A stretch of 64,000 nucleotides of DNA from Paraescarpia echinospica (GCA_020002185.1 CM034535.1:70407772-70471771); one strand, 5' to 3'; positions 1 through 10,280 are shown, numbered from the stretch's first letter. The notes: generated by a model from the sequence alone, not told the origin. Translations and numbers: made by a program.

Positions 1-455
1 TATACTACGTTCCAGAGTGCAATAATAAAAAGTAAAACAATAACAGTAACAATGACAATAATACACCTTATTCAGACACTCTTACAAAATAGAACAATGT
101 AAAGGGGTATGTTTACAACACAGTCATGTCACATAAACAATACTGTATATACAGTTGCCGCATTCTCGATAAGTCAGCGGCAACCTGTTAACTTGCCATT
201 ACCATTGCATATATGGAACGTGTTGCTTCACAAAAATATATTTTTCTGACATCTATGAGATCATGTTTGGAGAGGCAAACTTAACATATTTCATGTTCCC
301 GTTATACGTCAACGCTATTTACAAAACTTTGACTAAAATTTGCACCAACTAACCAAATTACACACATGATACTGTCATATTTTGCTGCTTCAGAAAAACC
401 ATGCCTACTGTTAAAAGTGCACACATTATCAGTATAATATAAATCGTATATTGCA
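1..455. other. AT-rich 3' flank of the CARD gene
   Basis: No ORF, RNA gene or clear repeat is visible. By position it lies downstream of the stop codon of the minus-strand CARD-gene exon, so part of it may be 3' UTR. Confidence 0.4.
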
Positions 456-893
456 TCAGTCATCATCGTCTATTCCTGTGTCTCGGTGATGATCGTGTCC
501 CACGTGGCTATTGTTACTTAAGTCTGAAGACGAACCTGTGATGAAGGTAGCTGGGGACACCGGGTAATTCGTCCCAGACCCAGGACAGTAGCTGTCTGCA
601 GTTGGGGAAACCCGGTAATTTGTCCCAGACACAGGACTGTAGCTACCTGCAGATGGATACACCGAGTAATTCGTCCCAGACCCAGGACAGTAGCTACCTG
701 CAGCTGGTGACACCGGATGATTCGTACCAGACCCATGACGGACAGACCACTGGCTCCTCTGCCGAGGTGCTCGCCCCTGTTCCACGTTGCACCCGGACAC
801 GACTGCGGGCGTGGTCGCGGAGCTAGCCTCTTCGAATCCCTTGTCGACGCCATCAAAACTCTCCACACTCGTCTCTTCTCTCCGCAGTTCGCT
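456..893 (-). CDS. Probable last coding exon of a CARD-domain gene, with 17-residue tandem repeats
   Basis: On the minus strand the frame is open from just after an in-frame TAA near 905 to a TGA at 456-458. The upstream edge is placed at a possible acceptor (AG then GACAGC, near 893), so an intron probably precedes it. The product begins acidic and charged (EDSELRREETSVESF), passes through a Ser/Ala-rich stretch, and then carries about four copies of a 17-residue unit (GSGTNYPVSPAAGSYCP-like). It ends in a His/Asp-rich tail (GHDHHRDTGIDDDD). I recognise no domain. It is joined to the CARD exon at 1239-1538 only because it is the next open stretch on the same strand and carries the stop. The splice phase between the two exons was not settled and an exon may be missing. 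The repeat unit resembles low-complexity linkers and gives no function. Confidence 0.45.
   Translation of the reverse strand, partial: SELRREETSVESFDGVDKGFEEASSATTPAVVSGCNVEQGRAPRQRSQWSVRHGSGTNHPVSPAAGSYCPGSGTNYSVYPSAGSYSPVSGTNYRVSPTADSYCPGSGTNYPVSPATFITGSSSDLSNNSHVGHDHHRDTGIDDDD
553..740 (-). repeat. 51-bp tandem repeat, about 3.5-4 copies, in frame in the CARD-gene exon
   Basis: The plus-strand word GTAATT recurs at 564, 615 and 666, a strict 51-bp period. The period is a multiple of three, so the repeat stays in frame (17 residues per unit). The last copy, near 717, has diverged. Confidence 0.8.
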
Positions 894-1238
894 GTCCTCC
901 GTTTAAGGAATAATCATAAACACGCATGATGCACAGGCATGATGCTCTATCGTGATAGGGTAAATGCGTATAATTTGCTTACCATTTATTAACCTAACTT
1001 AGTTTATAGTTTATTAATGTTTGTGCAAGACGAACATGTTTTCTGGCCAAAATACGTATGGATATTACATGTGGTAACTTACTGTTCCCACAACCTAACA
1101 AGAAAACAAATAGTATTTTATCCGAACGATCAATATACATTTCAAGAAAATGCTAACAACGGTTCCTTACATACGATGTTCCTTATATTCCTGGATACAC
1201 AATACATTTTATTGTTCCTTGTAAAAGAGACGAATCTC
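894..1238 (-). other. Putative intron between the CARD exon and the repeat exon
   Basis: AT-rich sequence with stops in the CARD frame (TAA at 1239-1241). No other feature is visible. Confidence 0.4.
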
Positions 1239-1538
1239 TTAATAAAAAGGATACGCTTCATAACTTCTGAGTTTCTCAGCCAAGTGCGACAACTGTTCTT
1301 GGTCCAATCCCTCAAGAAACACATCGTACGCTCTGTTTCCTCGTCGTGGCAATATGGTAAGAAACTCCTGGCCACGTTCCCGTCGAGTTCCTGCTTTCTT
1401 GACATGATCGCAATCGTCCTCGCCAAATGTGCCACTTTGATACATGTGATCCAGAACTCTCTCGGGGCCCAGCTCTTTCAATATCATAAGACGATTGTCA
1501 CGTAATACCCGACGACGTAAATCATCCATTGGAGCACC
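1239..1538 (-). CDS. CARD (caspase-recruitment) domain exon
   Basis: The minus strand from the ATG at 1529 encodes a six-helix CARD. It starts MDDLRRRVLRDNRLMILKEL and contains ERVLDHMYQSGTFGEDDCDH, the core LTILPRRGNRAYDVFLEGL and HLAEKL. This closely follows the CARD pattern of caspase-2/caspase-9 and CRADD, including the LLxxLPxRGxxAFxxFxxAL signature. CARDs pair with other CARDs in apoptotic or inflammatory complexes. The exon is preceded by a likely acceptor (TTTAATATTAG, ending at 1539), so a 5' UTR exon probably lies further right. The domain ends near 1270 and the exact donor is uncertain. The ORF runs on to a stop at 1239, but the last residues (SYEAYPFY) may be intronic. No caspase or kinase domain is visible nearby, so the type of CARD protein is undetermined. 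Confidence 0.75.
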   Translation of the reverse strand, partial: GAPMDDLRRRVLRDNRLMILKELGPERVLDHMYQSGTFGEDDCDHVKKAGTRRERGQEFLTILPRRGNRAYDVFLEGLDQEQLSHLAEKLRSYEAYPFY

Positions 1539-1650
1539 TAATATTAAACAAAAACTGTATTAAATGGTATGTGCACGAAACCTATGTAGAAATTAGTGTC
1601 AATGAAGTGGATCATGCTAGCTGTATGGATTTCTGATGTGAAGAAGATCC

Positions 1651-1753
1651 GCTTAAAAAGAACAGTTATTTTGAACTCCCTGTTATATTCTGGCCCGCAG
1701 TGTGTTATATGCCAGCCAGCATGGGGATTTAAAATGTGTTCATTTTAAGCGGG
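1651..1753. repeat. Inverted repeat, possible small MITE
   Basis: CGCTTAAAAAGAACA at the left and TGTTCATTTTAAGCG at the right are inverted copies with one mismatch in 15, enclosing about 70 bp. No second copy was noticed. Confidence 0.35.
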
Positions 1754-1892
1754 CGTTCCTTACAAAAGGAGATTGATCTTCAGACGACGGGGGAGGGGTG
1801 TTATTTGAGATTTGTCTAGTCTCAACAGTTCGGTCTTGTTGGACTGGAAATAAAAAGAGGGGGAAGGATGCTGTTGGAAGTCTTAATTAGGC

Positions 1893-2015
1893 GAAACATC
1901 CGGGATATTACCTTCTTTTTCAGGAGATTTTCGTCTTGACCGAAAATCCGGGAGATTAGTCTTTTTCTTTTTCACAACAAATCCGAGATCCTTCCGGAAA
2001 ACCCAAAAGGGTTGG
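1893..2015 (-). repeat. Dispersed repeat with CCGGGAGATT words
   Basis: It shares ACCTGCCAA and CCGGATTT-like words with 34205-34480 on the opposite strand. The resemblance is patchy, so this is probably an old interspersed repeat of unknown class. Confidence 0.3.
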
Positions 2016-2603
2016 CAGGTATAATTCAACCAAACCTCTTACCATCCTCCCACAACGTTGTATAGTTCGCGTCCGATAATCAACCTTCCTTTCTCAACCT
2101 TTGGGAATTAATAATTGTCCAACGGACTCTCAGCATTGTTTTAACGAAAAGCATACTTCATACGCAGATTCCGTTCAATACTAGATCACGCCTAATAACC
2201 ATTGTTAATATTCAGCCAATCTGTTGCAGTGTGCCGTCACTTCGTCAACATTGAGAGGTATGTTTCAGAGCATTTTTCTGACGAAAACAATATTTTCACG
2301 AATTTCACAAGGAAGTTAAATAACGGATGTTTAATGTGCTGGGAGTTTTTTAAACCTGCAACTGTAAAACTGATTATGGTCTCCCCACCTGACTGGCGGC
2401 AGCCAGCGAGTCGAGATCCATCAGGGCGTTTTAATGTACAAAGTGAGGGGAGCAAAGCCCCCTAGCCCTTTCGTTTGCCCTCCCAGTCAGACCAACTCCC
2501 CCCAGTGTGCCCCCATTATCATAAACCAGCCCCTTGTAGGGCTTACGTTTTATTAGTTTTAGTGTGTTTGATTTAATTTGCACTGGGGTAAAATAAAAAA
2601 AAC

Positions 2604-3977
2604 TAAGTAGCAGTTGTCATGCATTCAGAGAAGAACGGTACCCCTGGATTACTTGAAGCGGTGAACAAAGCTCTGGATCTGAGAGGAGATAAAGACACGA
2701 AGCTGGTTGGTGTCACCATTGACAGCGAGGCGGCAAACACCGGTAGAGAAGGTGGACTTTGGCGTCTGCCTGCTGACCAAATGCAGAGAGGTTTAGCAAC
2801 ATTCTGGTGTGATGCACACCGATCTAACTTTGTCGTTGAGTCGTTCGTAAGCACCGTACCTGAGTTGGGAATTTGGAAGTCCAATCTATTGGGACTCGTA
2901 CGATTCTTCCGGACGCCGAGACGGATGAAGATGTCAGCGCAGGCCGGGAATGTCAAACAGTTCCCCCCGCACCACGAAGTCAGATTTGCCCAGCACGAGC
3001 TGCAACTTGTGAATGCTGTGATGAACAACCTACCAGCCTGCATTATGGCGTGGGAACAGATGCAGGCGCCAGAAAATACCAGCGACAGAAAGGGGAAGGC
3101 TGAAGCCAAAGTGTTCCTGGGAATCTGGAACCACCAACAAACGTTGATCACCGCAATGTTGGGCGACATCCTGGAAATATTTGAAAAATTCCAGAAGATG
3201 CAAAGGAGTGATTTTTTCATCAGCGATCTTCTCACTGTGACTGATGCAGTAATCAAAAAGTTAAACCGAATGAGGGATGGACCATTCCCGGGAAGAAGGG
3301 AGGAGAAAGTGAGTTGTCCAACAGATAACACAACAGAGGACCTAACACAAGGAAAGTGTAATTACTAGTTCGTTTGTACAAACCGCCGCGACAGATGAGC
3401 AATCAGGTTGGAGGTCGTGCATGCAAGCATCATACGAATACCTGTCTGAACGCATGCACCCGGAGCAGGGGGACGTCATCAAAGACATGAAGGAGTTAGT
3501 GATGTCACGCAGTCTGAGATCATTCGTTGAGCATGGTGTGCGCGTCGTCAGGCGCCTTTTCCCAGATGAGGCATCTCACTTTGCGGACGGTGCAGCCGAG
3601 CAGTGGGAAAACATGATGAATGTACCATTCCAGTACCTTGATCTCGGTTGTGAGTTGACTGTCAGACTGCGCCAACTTCTGCCAGTCACAACAGGTTCAG
3701 TTCAGAAAGTGTTGGGATCTCTGGCTTGTATGACTCCACACTGTGTGCAGACCGAAAGGATCGTGAGCCACCACAACCTCGTGGTCGACAATCACCGCAC
3801 CAGTATGAACGAGGACACGATAAACGCACGACACATAGTGGCACTGAATACTATGACCATCGACCCGTTGTCTTCAAATTATTGGAGAAGACAAGAATAT
3901 GCTGGGCTCCATACTGGGACATGTATGGACAGTGTGAATTCGTTAGGAAATTCACCCGCGAAACGGGACTCGTCTAG
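2604..3977 (+). pseudogene. Broken hAT-like transposase
   Basis: Three successive reading frames read as one protein. The first, 2619 to about 3350, has VGVTIDSEAANTG (the acidic catalytic region, compare TDGASVNTG of hAT proteins), WCDAHRSNFVVES (compare HCxNHRLEL) and RFFRTPRRMK. The second, about 3350 to 3850, holds CMTPHCVQTERIVSHHNLVV and RTSMNEDTINARHIVALN, which resembles the C-terminal hAT dimerisation region. The third, to 3977, continues with YDHRPVVFKLLEKTR. Two frameshifts (near 3350 and 3850) and the missing N-terminal DNA-binding finger show that it is dead or derived. Most similar in style to the hAT-derived ZMYM6/KIAA1586-type proteins. No terminal inverted repeats were identified. 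Family assignment is by motif only. Confidence 0.65.
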
Positions 3978-4077
3978 TCAAATTGCGACAACTGTCAAAC
4001 GTTCTAACTTTCATGACACGTCTCAGGTTTCTAAGACTACTGCATGTATTGGTTGTAATAAAACATGTTTCTAGGAT

Positions 4078-5346
4078 ATAATAATTATTAATGTGTAACA
4101 TTTATTTTCATACCAAGATGCAGTCGTCATTCGTCACTGTAGGCCCCACAACTAAGTGGATACAAAGATAATGACACATTATGTTAAGTTTTCATACATG
4201 CCTAAGGGTTATGAACATAATCATTACTGTATGAATAAACTGCCCTTATTACCCATTAGAAGTGCCTTTTCAAGACATTGCACCCCCCAGTGAAAATTCA
4301 ATAAAAAACGCCCTGAGATCCTTTCAATCGTGAACGCATTGGCCCGAATAAATTTAAAGTACCATAATAGCAACAGTCTTAGTGAACTTCAACTAGTAAT
4401 AATTAATTAGACTCTCGTCAAACGGAATAATGTTCCTCCGTGTTTCAAGTTTAGAATTGTAAATAATCAATATTTGAAATTGCTACGTGTACATTTTAAA
4501 TAAACCATATAGCTAGGCCCCCAAGTACGCTACCTGTGAACTAATCCGTTTGCCTAAATGAATATTGTCAAACATTGGAGTCGATTACTTAACCATTAAC
4601 ATTTTGTTGAATTGTTAATTAGTGCCAATTTCTCGAATATCATCGGATGGAAGAAATGGAGACATTCGTTAAGTGTCGTCTCTCTGCCGCAAACCTATAC
4701 AAACAAAAACATTTGATTTATATTTACAGTGACCTACCTATACGAGTTTGATGTGGCGCACACAGGGGTGTAATAGCTCCTGGCAAACGACGTGTTATTA
4801 TAATTTACCCGCCCTCCACTTGCATCACGAACGCACTATGAATGTATGTACGTCTGTTGCGTTCCACTTTCCAACAACAACAACACACGCACACACATAA
4901 ATAATACATTATCATGGTAGTATATCGACGGGAGTTCTGGTATAACAATAATCCCGAAAAAATACCCTGAGTTGATGGTTATATATCACATAACCATATG
5001 GTTATGCTAATTTAAACATTAGGTGTATATTACTGCTTTCTAAAATAATATGCATTGATATAAAGTGAGTTCCTTCTAAAAATAACGGGTCGAAACCACC
5101 GGAAGCAGTCATGCGTGACTCGTACGTGTTTGTCCCTGATTACTTCATAGCAAGTGCAAACAGAATGCGGTAACAAGAGCCCGATCAGCTCTAAAATTAG
5201 CTCAATCAGTTATTGAATTAGCCTATTCTGAAGTAAATATTGGAAGCTGCAAGGTTTATATGTAAGTTCGTGTGTGGGCCCTATACTTACGTGTCCGAGT
5301 TGCTAAGCTTACGTAGCTCAGCACGGTATTTCATTGATGAAACTAA
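4078..5346. other. Gene-free AT-rich stretch
   Basis: No ORF with recognisable content and no strong repeat. It ends at the MITE copy at 5347. Confidence 0.4.
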
Positions 5347-5500
5347 CCGCCTTTCATGAAGCGGCTAAGAACGTTCTTAACGTTAAGATGATTGTCTTGG
5401 TAAATTACGTGTTTTTAATATAAACGAGCATAGGGGTTTACGCAAACACGTGACGCTAGGTAATTGCGTAACTTTAAGTACGCTTCATGAAACCGGTCCC
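5347..5500 (+). mobile_element. MITE, family A, copy 1
   Basis: About 155 bp, closely matching 23667-23825. It shares GGCTAAGAACGTTCTTAACG, GTTTACGCAAACACGTGACG and AATTGCGTAACTTTAAGTAC. Its right end reads CTTCATGAAACCGGTCCC and its left end CCTTTCATGAAG, the degraded partner inverted repeat. No coding capacity. Confidence 0.65.
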
Positions 5501-5529
5501 TGGTTCGCTTATAATAGATTTAACAAGAT

Positions 5530-5558
5530 TGCCATCCAGAAAATTACTCTGGATGGCA
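5530..5558 (-). other. 3'-terminal hairpin of the CR1-like element
   Basis: TGCCATCCAGA and TCTGGATGGCA form an 11-bp perfect stem around a 7-nt loop, just before the terminal AATCTTGTTAAAT. Equivalent hairpins end the copies at 19.7, 50.8 and 57.2 kb. In this class of elements such structures serve as the site the reverse transcriptase recognises. Confidence 0.75.
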
Positions 5559-5606
5559 GGTGGACAAGGAAGCCTTTTGGCTTATCGAGAGTCCAATACT
5601 TTTTAT

Positions 5607-8502
5607 CTACATGTATCCCGCCTTTTTAAGGTGTGTGTCGATTTTATTTTTAAACATATTCACGCTACTAGCACCAACACAATCAGGAGATAATCTGTTC
5701 CATTCATTTACAGTCCTTTGTGAGAATGAGAACTTTCTTATATCTAATCTACACTGCTCCTTTACTAATGTAGCTTCATGTCCTCTGGTCCTTCTATTTT
5801 TCTTAACTGAGAAAAAAATGTTTCTATCAATATTTTCATAACCATTCAATATTTTAAACACTTCTATGTGATCTCCTCTCAATCTCCTGGTCTCTAATGT
5901 TGTTAAACCACATTCTTTTAGGCGTATTTCGTAACTAAGATCCCTCAGATTTGGTATCATTTTAGTCGCTCTCCTCTGTACTCTTTCTAGCATATCTATG
6001 TCCTTCTTGCGATATGGCCTCCATGCTTGTATACAATATTCTAAATGAGGCCTCACTATTGTTTTGTACAGCGGTACTATTAATTCTTTTTTCTTATACG
6101 CTATATTTCGCCTAATTAATCCAAGCATTTGATTTCCCTTTGACGCTGCAATTCCGCACTGCTCTGAAACCTTCATATCAGCACTAATGGTTAACCCCAA
6201 GTCCTTTTCTTTTACAGTAGTACTTAGAACAGTACCCCCCATTTTATATTTTACCTCTTCATTCCCATGACCTGTGTGGAGGCATTTACATTTCCCAAAA
6301 TTGAACAGCATTTGCCACTTTTCAGACCATTTGATCAACCTATCAAGATCATCTTGTAAATGCTGTCTGTCTCCATCACTTTTAATCCTTCTAAACACTT
6401 TTGTATCATCCGCAAATTTTAACACCTTGCTTGTTATATCATCGTCCAAATCGTTGATATATATTAAGAATAATATAGGTCCTAGTACTGATCCCTGTGG
6501 TACCCCACTCAATACCGATTTCCAGTTTGAAGCCTCCCCATCAACTACTACACGTTGTCTTCTGTCATTCAGCCATTTTTCTATCCAGTTTATTATACCA
6601 TTTCCTATGCCATGGGCCTTTAGCTTAAGGAGTAATCTTTGATGTGGTACTTTGTCGAAAGCTTTTTGAAAATCTAAATAGATGATATCTACTGGTGATC
6701 CCTCATCTACCCACCTAGTGATGTCTTCCAAAAAACATAACATATTTGTTAAGCATGACCTCGCTTTTAAAAACCCATGTTGAGATGGGTTTATCAAGTT
6801 ATGTTTAACAAGAAAATCCACCATGTGATCTTTAATTAGTCTTTCTAATAATTTGCAAATCACTGATGTTAAACTCACTGGTCTATAGTTCTCTGACTTG
6901 TTTCTCGAACCTTTTTTAAATAACGGTATAATGTTTGCCTCTTTCCATTCTAAAGGAACCACTCCCTCTTCTAATGACAAATTGAAAACTGTTGCAAGCG
7001 GTACGCTAATTTGTTCTACAATTTCCAATAGTAGTTTGGGCGGAATCCCGTCCACTCCAGGTGATTTATTATCCTTCATAGCCCTTATTTTCTTAGCTAC
7101 CATTTCCGAGGTTACAACTAACTGTCCTAAATAGTCTGAATCTGCCCCTTGAACTTAGCCTCTGGTACTGGCAGTGAACTAATATCTTCCCTGGTAAACA
7201 CTGAACTAAAATACTCATTCAGGTCTTCTGCCATTAAGAATCCCTCTGATATTGTATTTCCAGCACTATCTTCTAGAGGACCGACCTTATCCTGAACTTT
7301 CTGTTTGCTTCGAATATACGCATAAAAACTCTTACTGTCATGTTTTATATTACTAGCTAATTTTTTTTCATAGCTTCTCTTTGAATTTCTAATTTCAGCT
7401 GTAGCTTGATTAAGTGCTTCTTTATAAATGTTGTAGTCTTCATCATTTCCAGTACATCTATATGACTTCCACATCATTTGTTTATACTTAATTTTTCTAA
7501 TGGCTTCTTTCGATAAGTGTTTCTTTTTAGACCGTTTCCCTTGTTTTTGAAAGGTACAAATTTATCGACTATGCACTTAATTTCACTATTTAAGATATTC
7601 CAGCATTCGGTTGCTGTCTTATTCTTCAGTGTGTTATTCCAGTCTATCTTTACTAAATATTTCCTCATGTCCTTATACCTTCCTTTGTGGAAATTTCTCC
7701 TATACTGCTTTTTACTATTCCTTTCTGATTTTACTTTGATGGTAAAATGTATCTGGTTGTGATCACTACTCCCCAGTGGCTCACATATCTTGACATTGTC
7801 AACTAATTCTTTCTGTGAGGACAAAACTAAGTCTAACACATTCTCTCCCCTGGTTGGTTCTAGCACATGTTGAGAAAGGAAACTATCTTGTACTAAAACT
7901 AAAAACTTGTGGTCCTCACTCCCCATACTCTGTAGAGATTTCCATTGTATATGCCCATGGTTAAAGTCCCCCATAATAATACAGTTCCGTTTGCTTACTT
8001 CCCTTATAGCGTTTTGTATTTTTTCATTCTCTTCTATGCTTATGTTTGGACTTCGATAAACTAACCCAACTGTTAACGTTGAGTTTCCTGTAACTATGTT
8101 ACACCAAACAGCTTCTTCGCAATCTGCTTCTCTTTCTAATTTTATTTCATAAGCCTGGATAGATTCTTTAATATATAAAATAACTCCACCTCCCTTTCTT
8201 CCTATTCTATCTTTCCTAAACATTACATATCCTGTTAGTCCCAATTCGGCATCTGATATATCAGTGGTGGCCCACGATTCGGTTATACCTATTATGTGAG
8301 GGTCAATATCTTCTACCATAATGTTTAGTTCACTTCTTTTGTTTACTATGCTCCTTGCATTTAAACAAATGCATTTATATCCTGATTCAGAACAGTTTTC
8401 CAGGCTGTTCTTTGCCGATTTATTTCTGCTGTCTTTATCTATGCCTCCAGTTTCAGGCTTCTCTGTGAATCCCCCCTGCGAATCTAGTTTAAATAGATGC
8501 AA
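5607..8502 (-). pseudogene. CR1-like ORF2: APE endonuclease plus reverse transcriptase, two frameshifts
   Basis: Endonuclease (about 8370-7760): CLNARSIVNKRSEL, GITESW, YRSPN, IIMGDFN and SSDHNQI. Linker, then reverse transcriptase (about 7103-6200) with [71 protein letters not shown] and the catalytic FADD (KFADDTKV). The C-terminal domain ends in [12 protein letters not shown]. Compared with the copy at 36365-40666 it lacks one T in a run near 7545 and one C in a run near 7145; each shifts the frame. Otherwise the frame is open. There is no AUG before the endonuclease domain: the first is the Met of MVEDIDPH. See the slippery-site entry for how ORF2 could be reached. The product would nick DNA and prime reverse transcription from the element's RNA. 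Confidence 0.88.
8484..8502 (-). promoter_or_regulatory. Candidate -1 ribosomal frameshift site between ORF1 and ORF2
   Basis: The heptamer TTTAAAC occupies 8493-8487 and reads T_TTA_AAC in the ORF1 frame, directly followed by the ORF1 stop TAG (8486-8484). A -1 slip continues TTT AAA CTA GAT, which is exactly the ORF2 frame. That frame opens only after a TGA about 20 nt upstream of the heptamer and has no AUG near it. A downstream G-rich stretch (GCAGGGGGG) is present; no pseudoknot was worked out. Confidence 0.6.
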
Positions 8503-9557
8503 CCTGTCCCACTGTCAACAGATTGCAGCAAGTTCTCTGAGAAAACTGCAGCCCCCTTTCCACTTAGATGTAGGCCATCTCTCATGTACATATCTTCCCT
8601 CCCAACAAAGTATCCCCATAAATCTACGAATCCCACCCCCTCTTCTTTACACATCTGCTCAACTAGTGCGTTGATCGCCATCCTCTTGCAGTTTCTATAT
8701 GTCGGCCCCCTTCCTCCCATTACTGGCAAAATTCCTGAGAGGATAATCTGTTCTACTCTTGTCTTCTTTAACTTCTTCACTAACTGTCTGTACTTCTGAA
8801 CTATCCCAGTTGTTCCCTCCCTCTCTTCGTTATTTGTCCCTACATGTACTAGTATAGACCCTCCCTTGTCATGCCCCAGTACCTTCTCTACCCTTTCAGT
8901 TACATGTTCTATCCTAGCCCCCGGTAGACAAACAACGACGTCCTCCCCCTCGCTTAGAATCTTATCTGTCTTTCTCATAATCGAATCGCCCATAAACACC
9001 CTCTCTTTCCTCATTGCCCCTCCAATCACTGCCTCGGTGTAGCTCTTTCTACGGTTTGCATCTGTCTGGTTGTAATCTTGTTCCCCTGTCTTCTGCTCTC
9101 CCGTCACAATCTCGTCCGTTCCATTCTTTCCTGACGCTGTTTCTCTTGTCACCTTTCTTCCTGTCATCGTCCCTGTCACATTTCCTGCCGTCGATCCTCC
9201 ACTTTCTTCCCCTCCGATCACCTTCCCTCCTCTCAGTCTCCTTTCCTCGGTCTTGTTGCCACTACTCTGCTCCTTCAGTTTCACAGTATTCCCAACTTTA
9301 TCCCTGTCGTCTCTCTCCATTCCATCTGTCTCCTTGCTGATTCTCATCTCCATCCCCTTCACAATATCTACCAACCTAGCTACCTCTTTCTCCAGACATT
9401 TCACCTTCCAACACCCCACGCACTGAAAGGTGAATCCCTCTTCCTTGGTTTCTGTCCATGACTTCGTACAGCCGGATAAGGCAAAATCTACCCAACTGTG
9501 GCAGTCGTCGCACACCAAGTGTCTCTTTGCCTTGACTTGCCGCTTGCAAGGCGCCAT
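8484..9557 (-). CDS. CR1-like ORF1 protein: cysteine/histidine finger plus SGNH esterase domain
   Basis: 357 residues from the ATG at 9557 to the TAG at 8484. The N-terminus has a PHD-like Cys/His cluster (CDDCHSWVDFALSGCTKSW, then FQCVGCWKVKC). A charged Gly/Thr/Glu-rich linker follows, and then a GDSL/SGNH hydrolase fold: VFMGDSIMRKTD (block I with the nucleophile Ser), ILVHVGTNN (block III) and DGLHLSGKGAAVF (block V with Asp and His). The catalytic Ser, Asn, Asp and His are all present. CR1-type ORF1 esterases are thought to bind RNA or membranes during retrotransposition. The linker is about 49 residues shorter than in the copy at 38830-40050, with the frame kept. Confidence 0.9.
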   Translation of the reverse strand: MAPCKRQVKAKRHLVCDDCHSWVDFALSGCTKSWTETKEEGFTFQCVGCWKVKCLEKEVARLVDIVKGMEMRISKETDGMERDDRDKVGNTVKLKEQSSGNKTEERRLRGGKVIGGEESGGSTAGNVTGTMTGRKVTRETASGKNGTDEIVTGEQKTGEQDYNQTDANRRKSYTEAVIGGAMRKERVFMGDSIMRKTDKILSEGEDVVVCLPGARIEHVTERVEKVLGHDKGGSILVHVGTNNEEREGTTGIVQKYRQLVKKLKKTRVEQIILSGILPVMGGRGPTYRNCKRMAINALVEQMCKEEGVGFVDLWGYFVGREDMYMRDGLHLSGKGAAVFSENLLQSVDSGTGCIYLN

Positions 9558-10173
9558 ATCAGAATTTATTTAATAATAATAATCTAATTAGCTATTTAAA
9601 ATAGTTTTGTCAACTGTGTTTACACTATTCACTGTCTATGTAGTCTTTAAGAAGACTGTTTTCTGTGCACAAATGTTACACTTTACGTAAGATTGCGTAC
9701 GCTAGACTGCCTTATTTATTTAGGTTATACAGCGCCCTAGCGAATAAGAGAGACACTAGCTACATAAACTTAGTTCGCCCGATTATCGCAAATGCTTAAT
9801 TTTAACAACAAAGCTACCTTATCAAAATGTCTAGCAGGTACTGACTTACACAGATATTATCTTATGTAGGTAGTTTATGGTTGTTACTTTATCACCTATA
9901 TATTCTACCACATAACGAGGTTTGTTAAATCTTGTTTACAAACTTATCGTAGCCGTAAGCTAACGTACCCTATTATCACTCACTAGACTAAAGTGTCCTA
10001 AAATACTTTATCTAACTAACTTTAAGCACAACTGCTACTCAATATATGTTTACTGCTACTTTATGAATGATATTAAGGCAAGAATAATACTTATCAATCA
10101 GTAATTCCACTTGCTTATGAACTTTGATACACCACCAATTTCAACGATCTATCTCCGCCAAATATAGCCTCGA
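9558..10173 (-). other. 5' UTR of the CR1-like element
   Basis: About 616 bp, nearly identical to 40051-40666, with no ORF. It presumably carries the internal promoter; no promoter motif was identified. Confidence 0.7.
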
Positions 10174-10280
10174 AAACCTATATATACTTATATACATGCA
10201 CCAAAGAACAGGTTGTGGAAGTAGCAGGAGTATCCACCACAAAGGCTACCAAAATACTGAATCTCAGGAAGAATGATAAA

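Larger units (their letters stand above)
1540..2603. other. Gene-free stretch upstream of the CARD exon
   Basis: No convincing coding sequence. It holds a short inverted repeat (1651-1753) and a CCGGGAGATT-type repeat (1893-2015). A 5' UTR exon of the CARD gene may lie here but cannot be placed. Confidence 0.35.
5517..10173 (-). mobile_element. CR1-like non-LTR retrotransposon, copy 1 (near full length)
   Basis: The element is read on the minus strand. Its 5' end is set at 10173, where identity with the copy at 36365-40666 stops (last shared bases CCTCGA). About 615 bp of 5' UTR is followed by ORF1 (zinc finger plus SGNH esterase) and ORF2 (APE endonuclease plus reverse transcriptase). A short 3' UTR ends with a hairpin and AATCTTGTTAAAT. 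This architecture fits the CR1/L2 group. No clear target-site duplication was seen. It lies directly beside the Gag-like element and may have removed that element's 5' end on insertion. Confidence 0.9.

Noticed and set aside
1017..1505. Plus-strand 162-codon ORF
   Set aside because: It is the antisense shadow of the CARD exon and shows no domain of its own.
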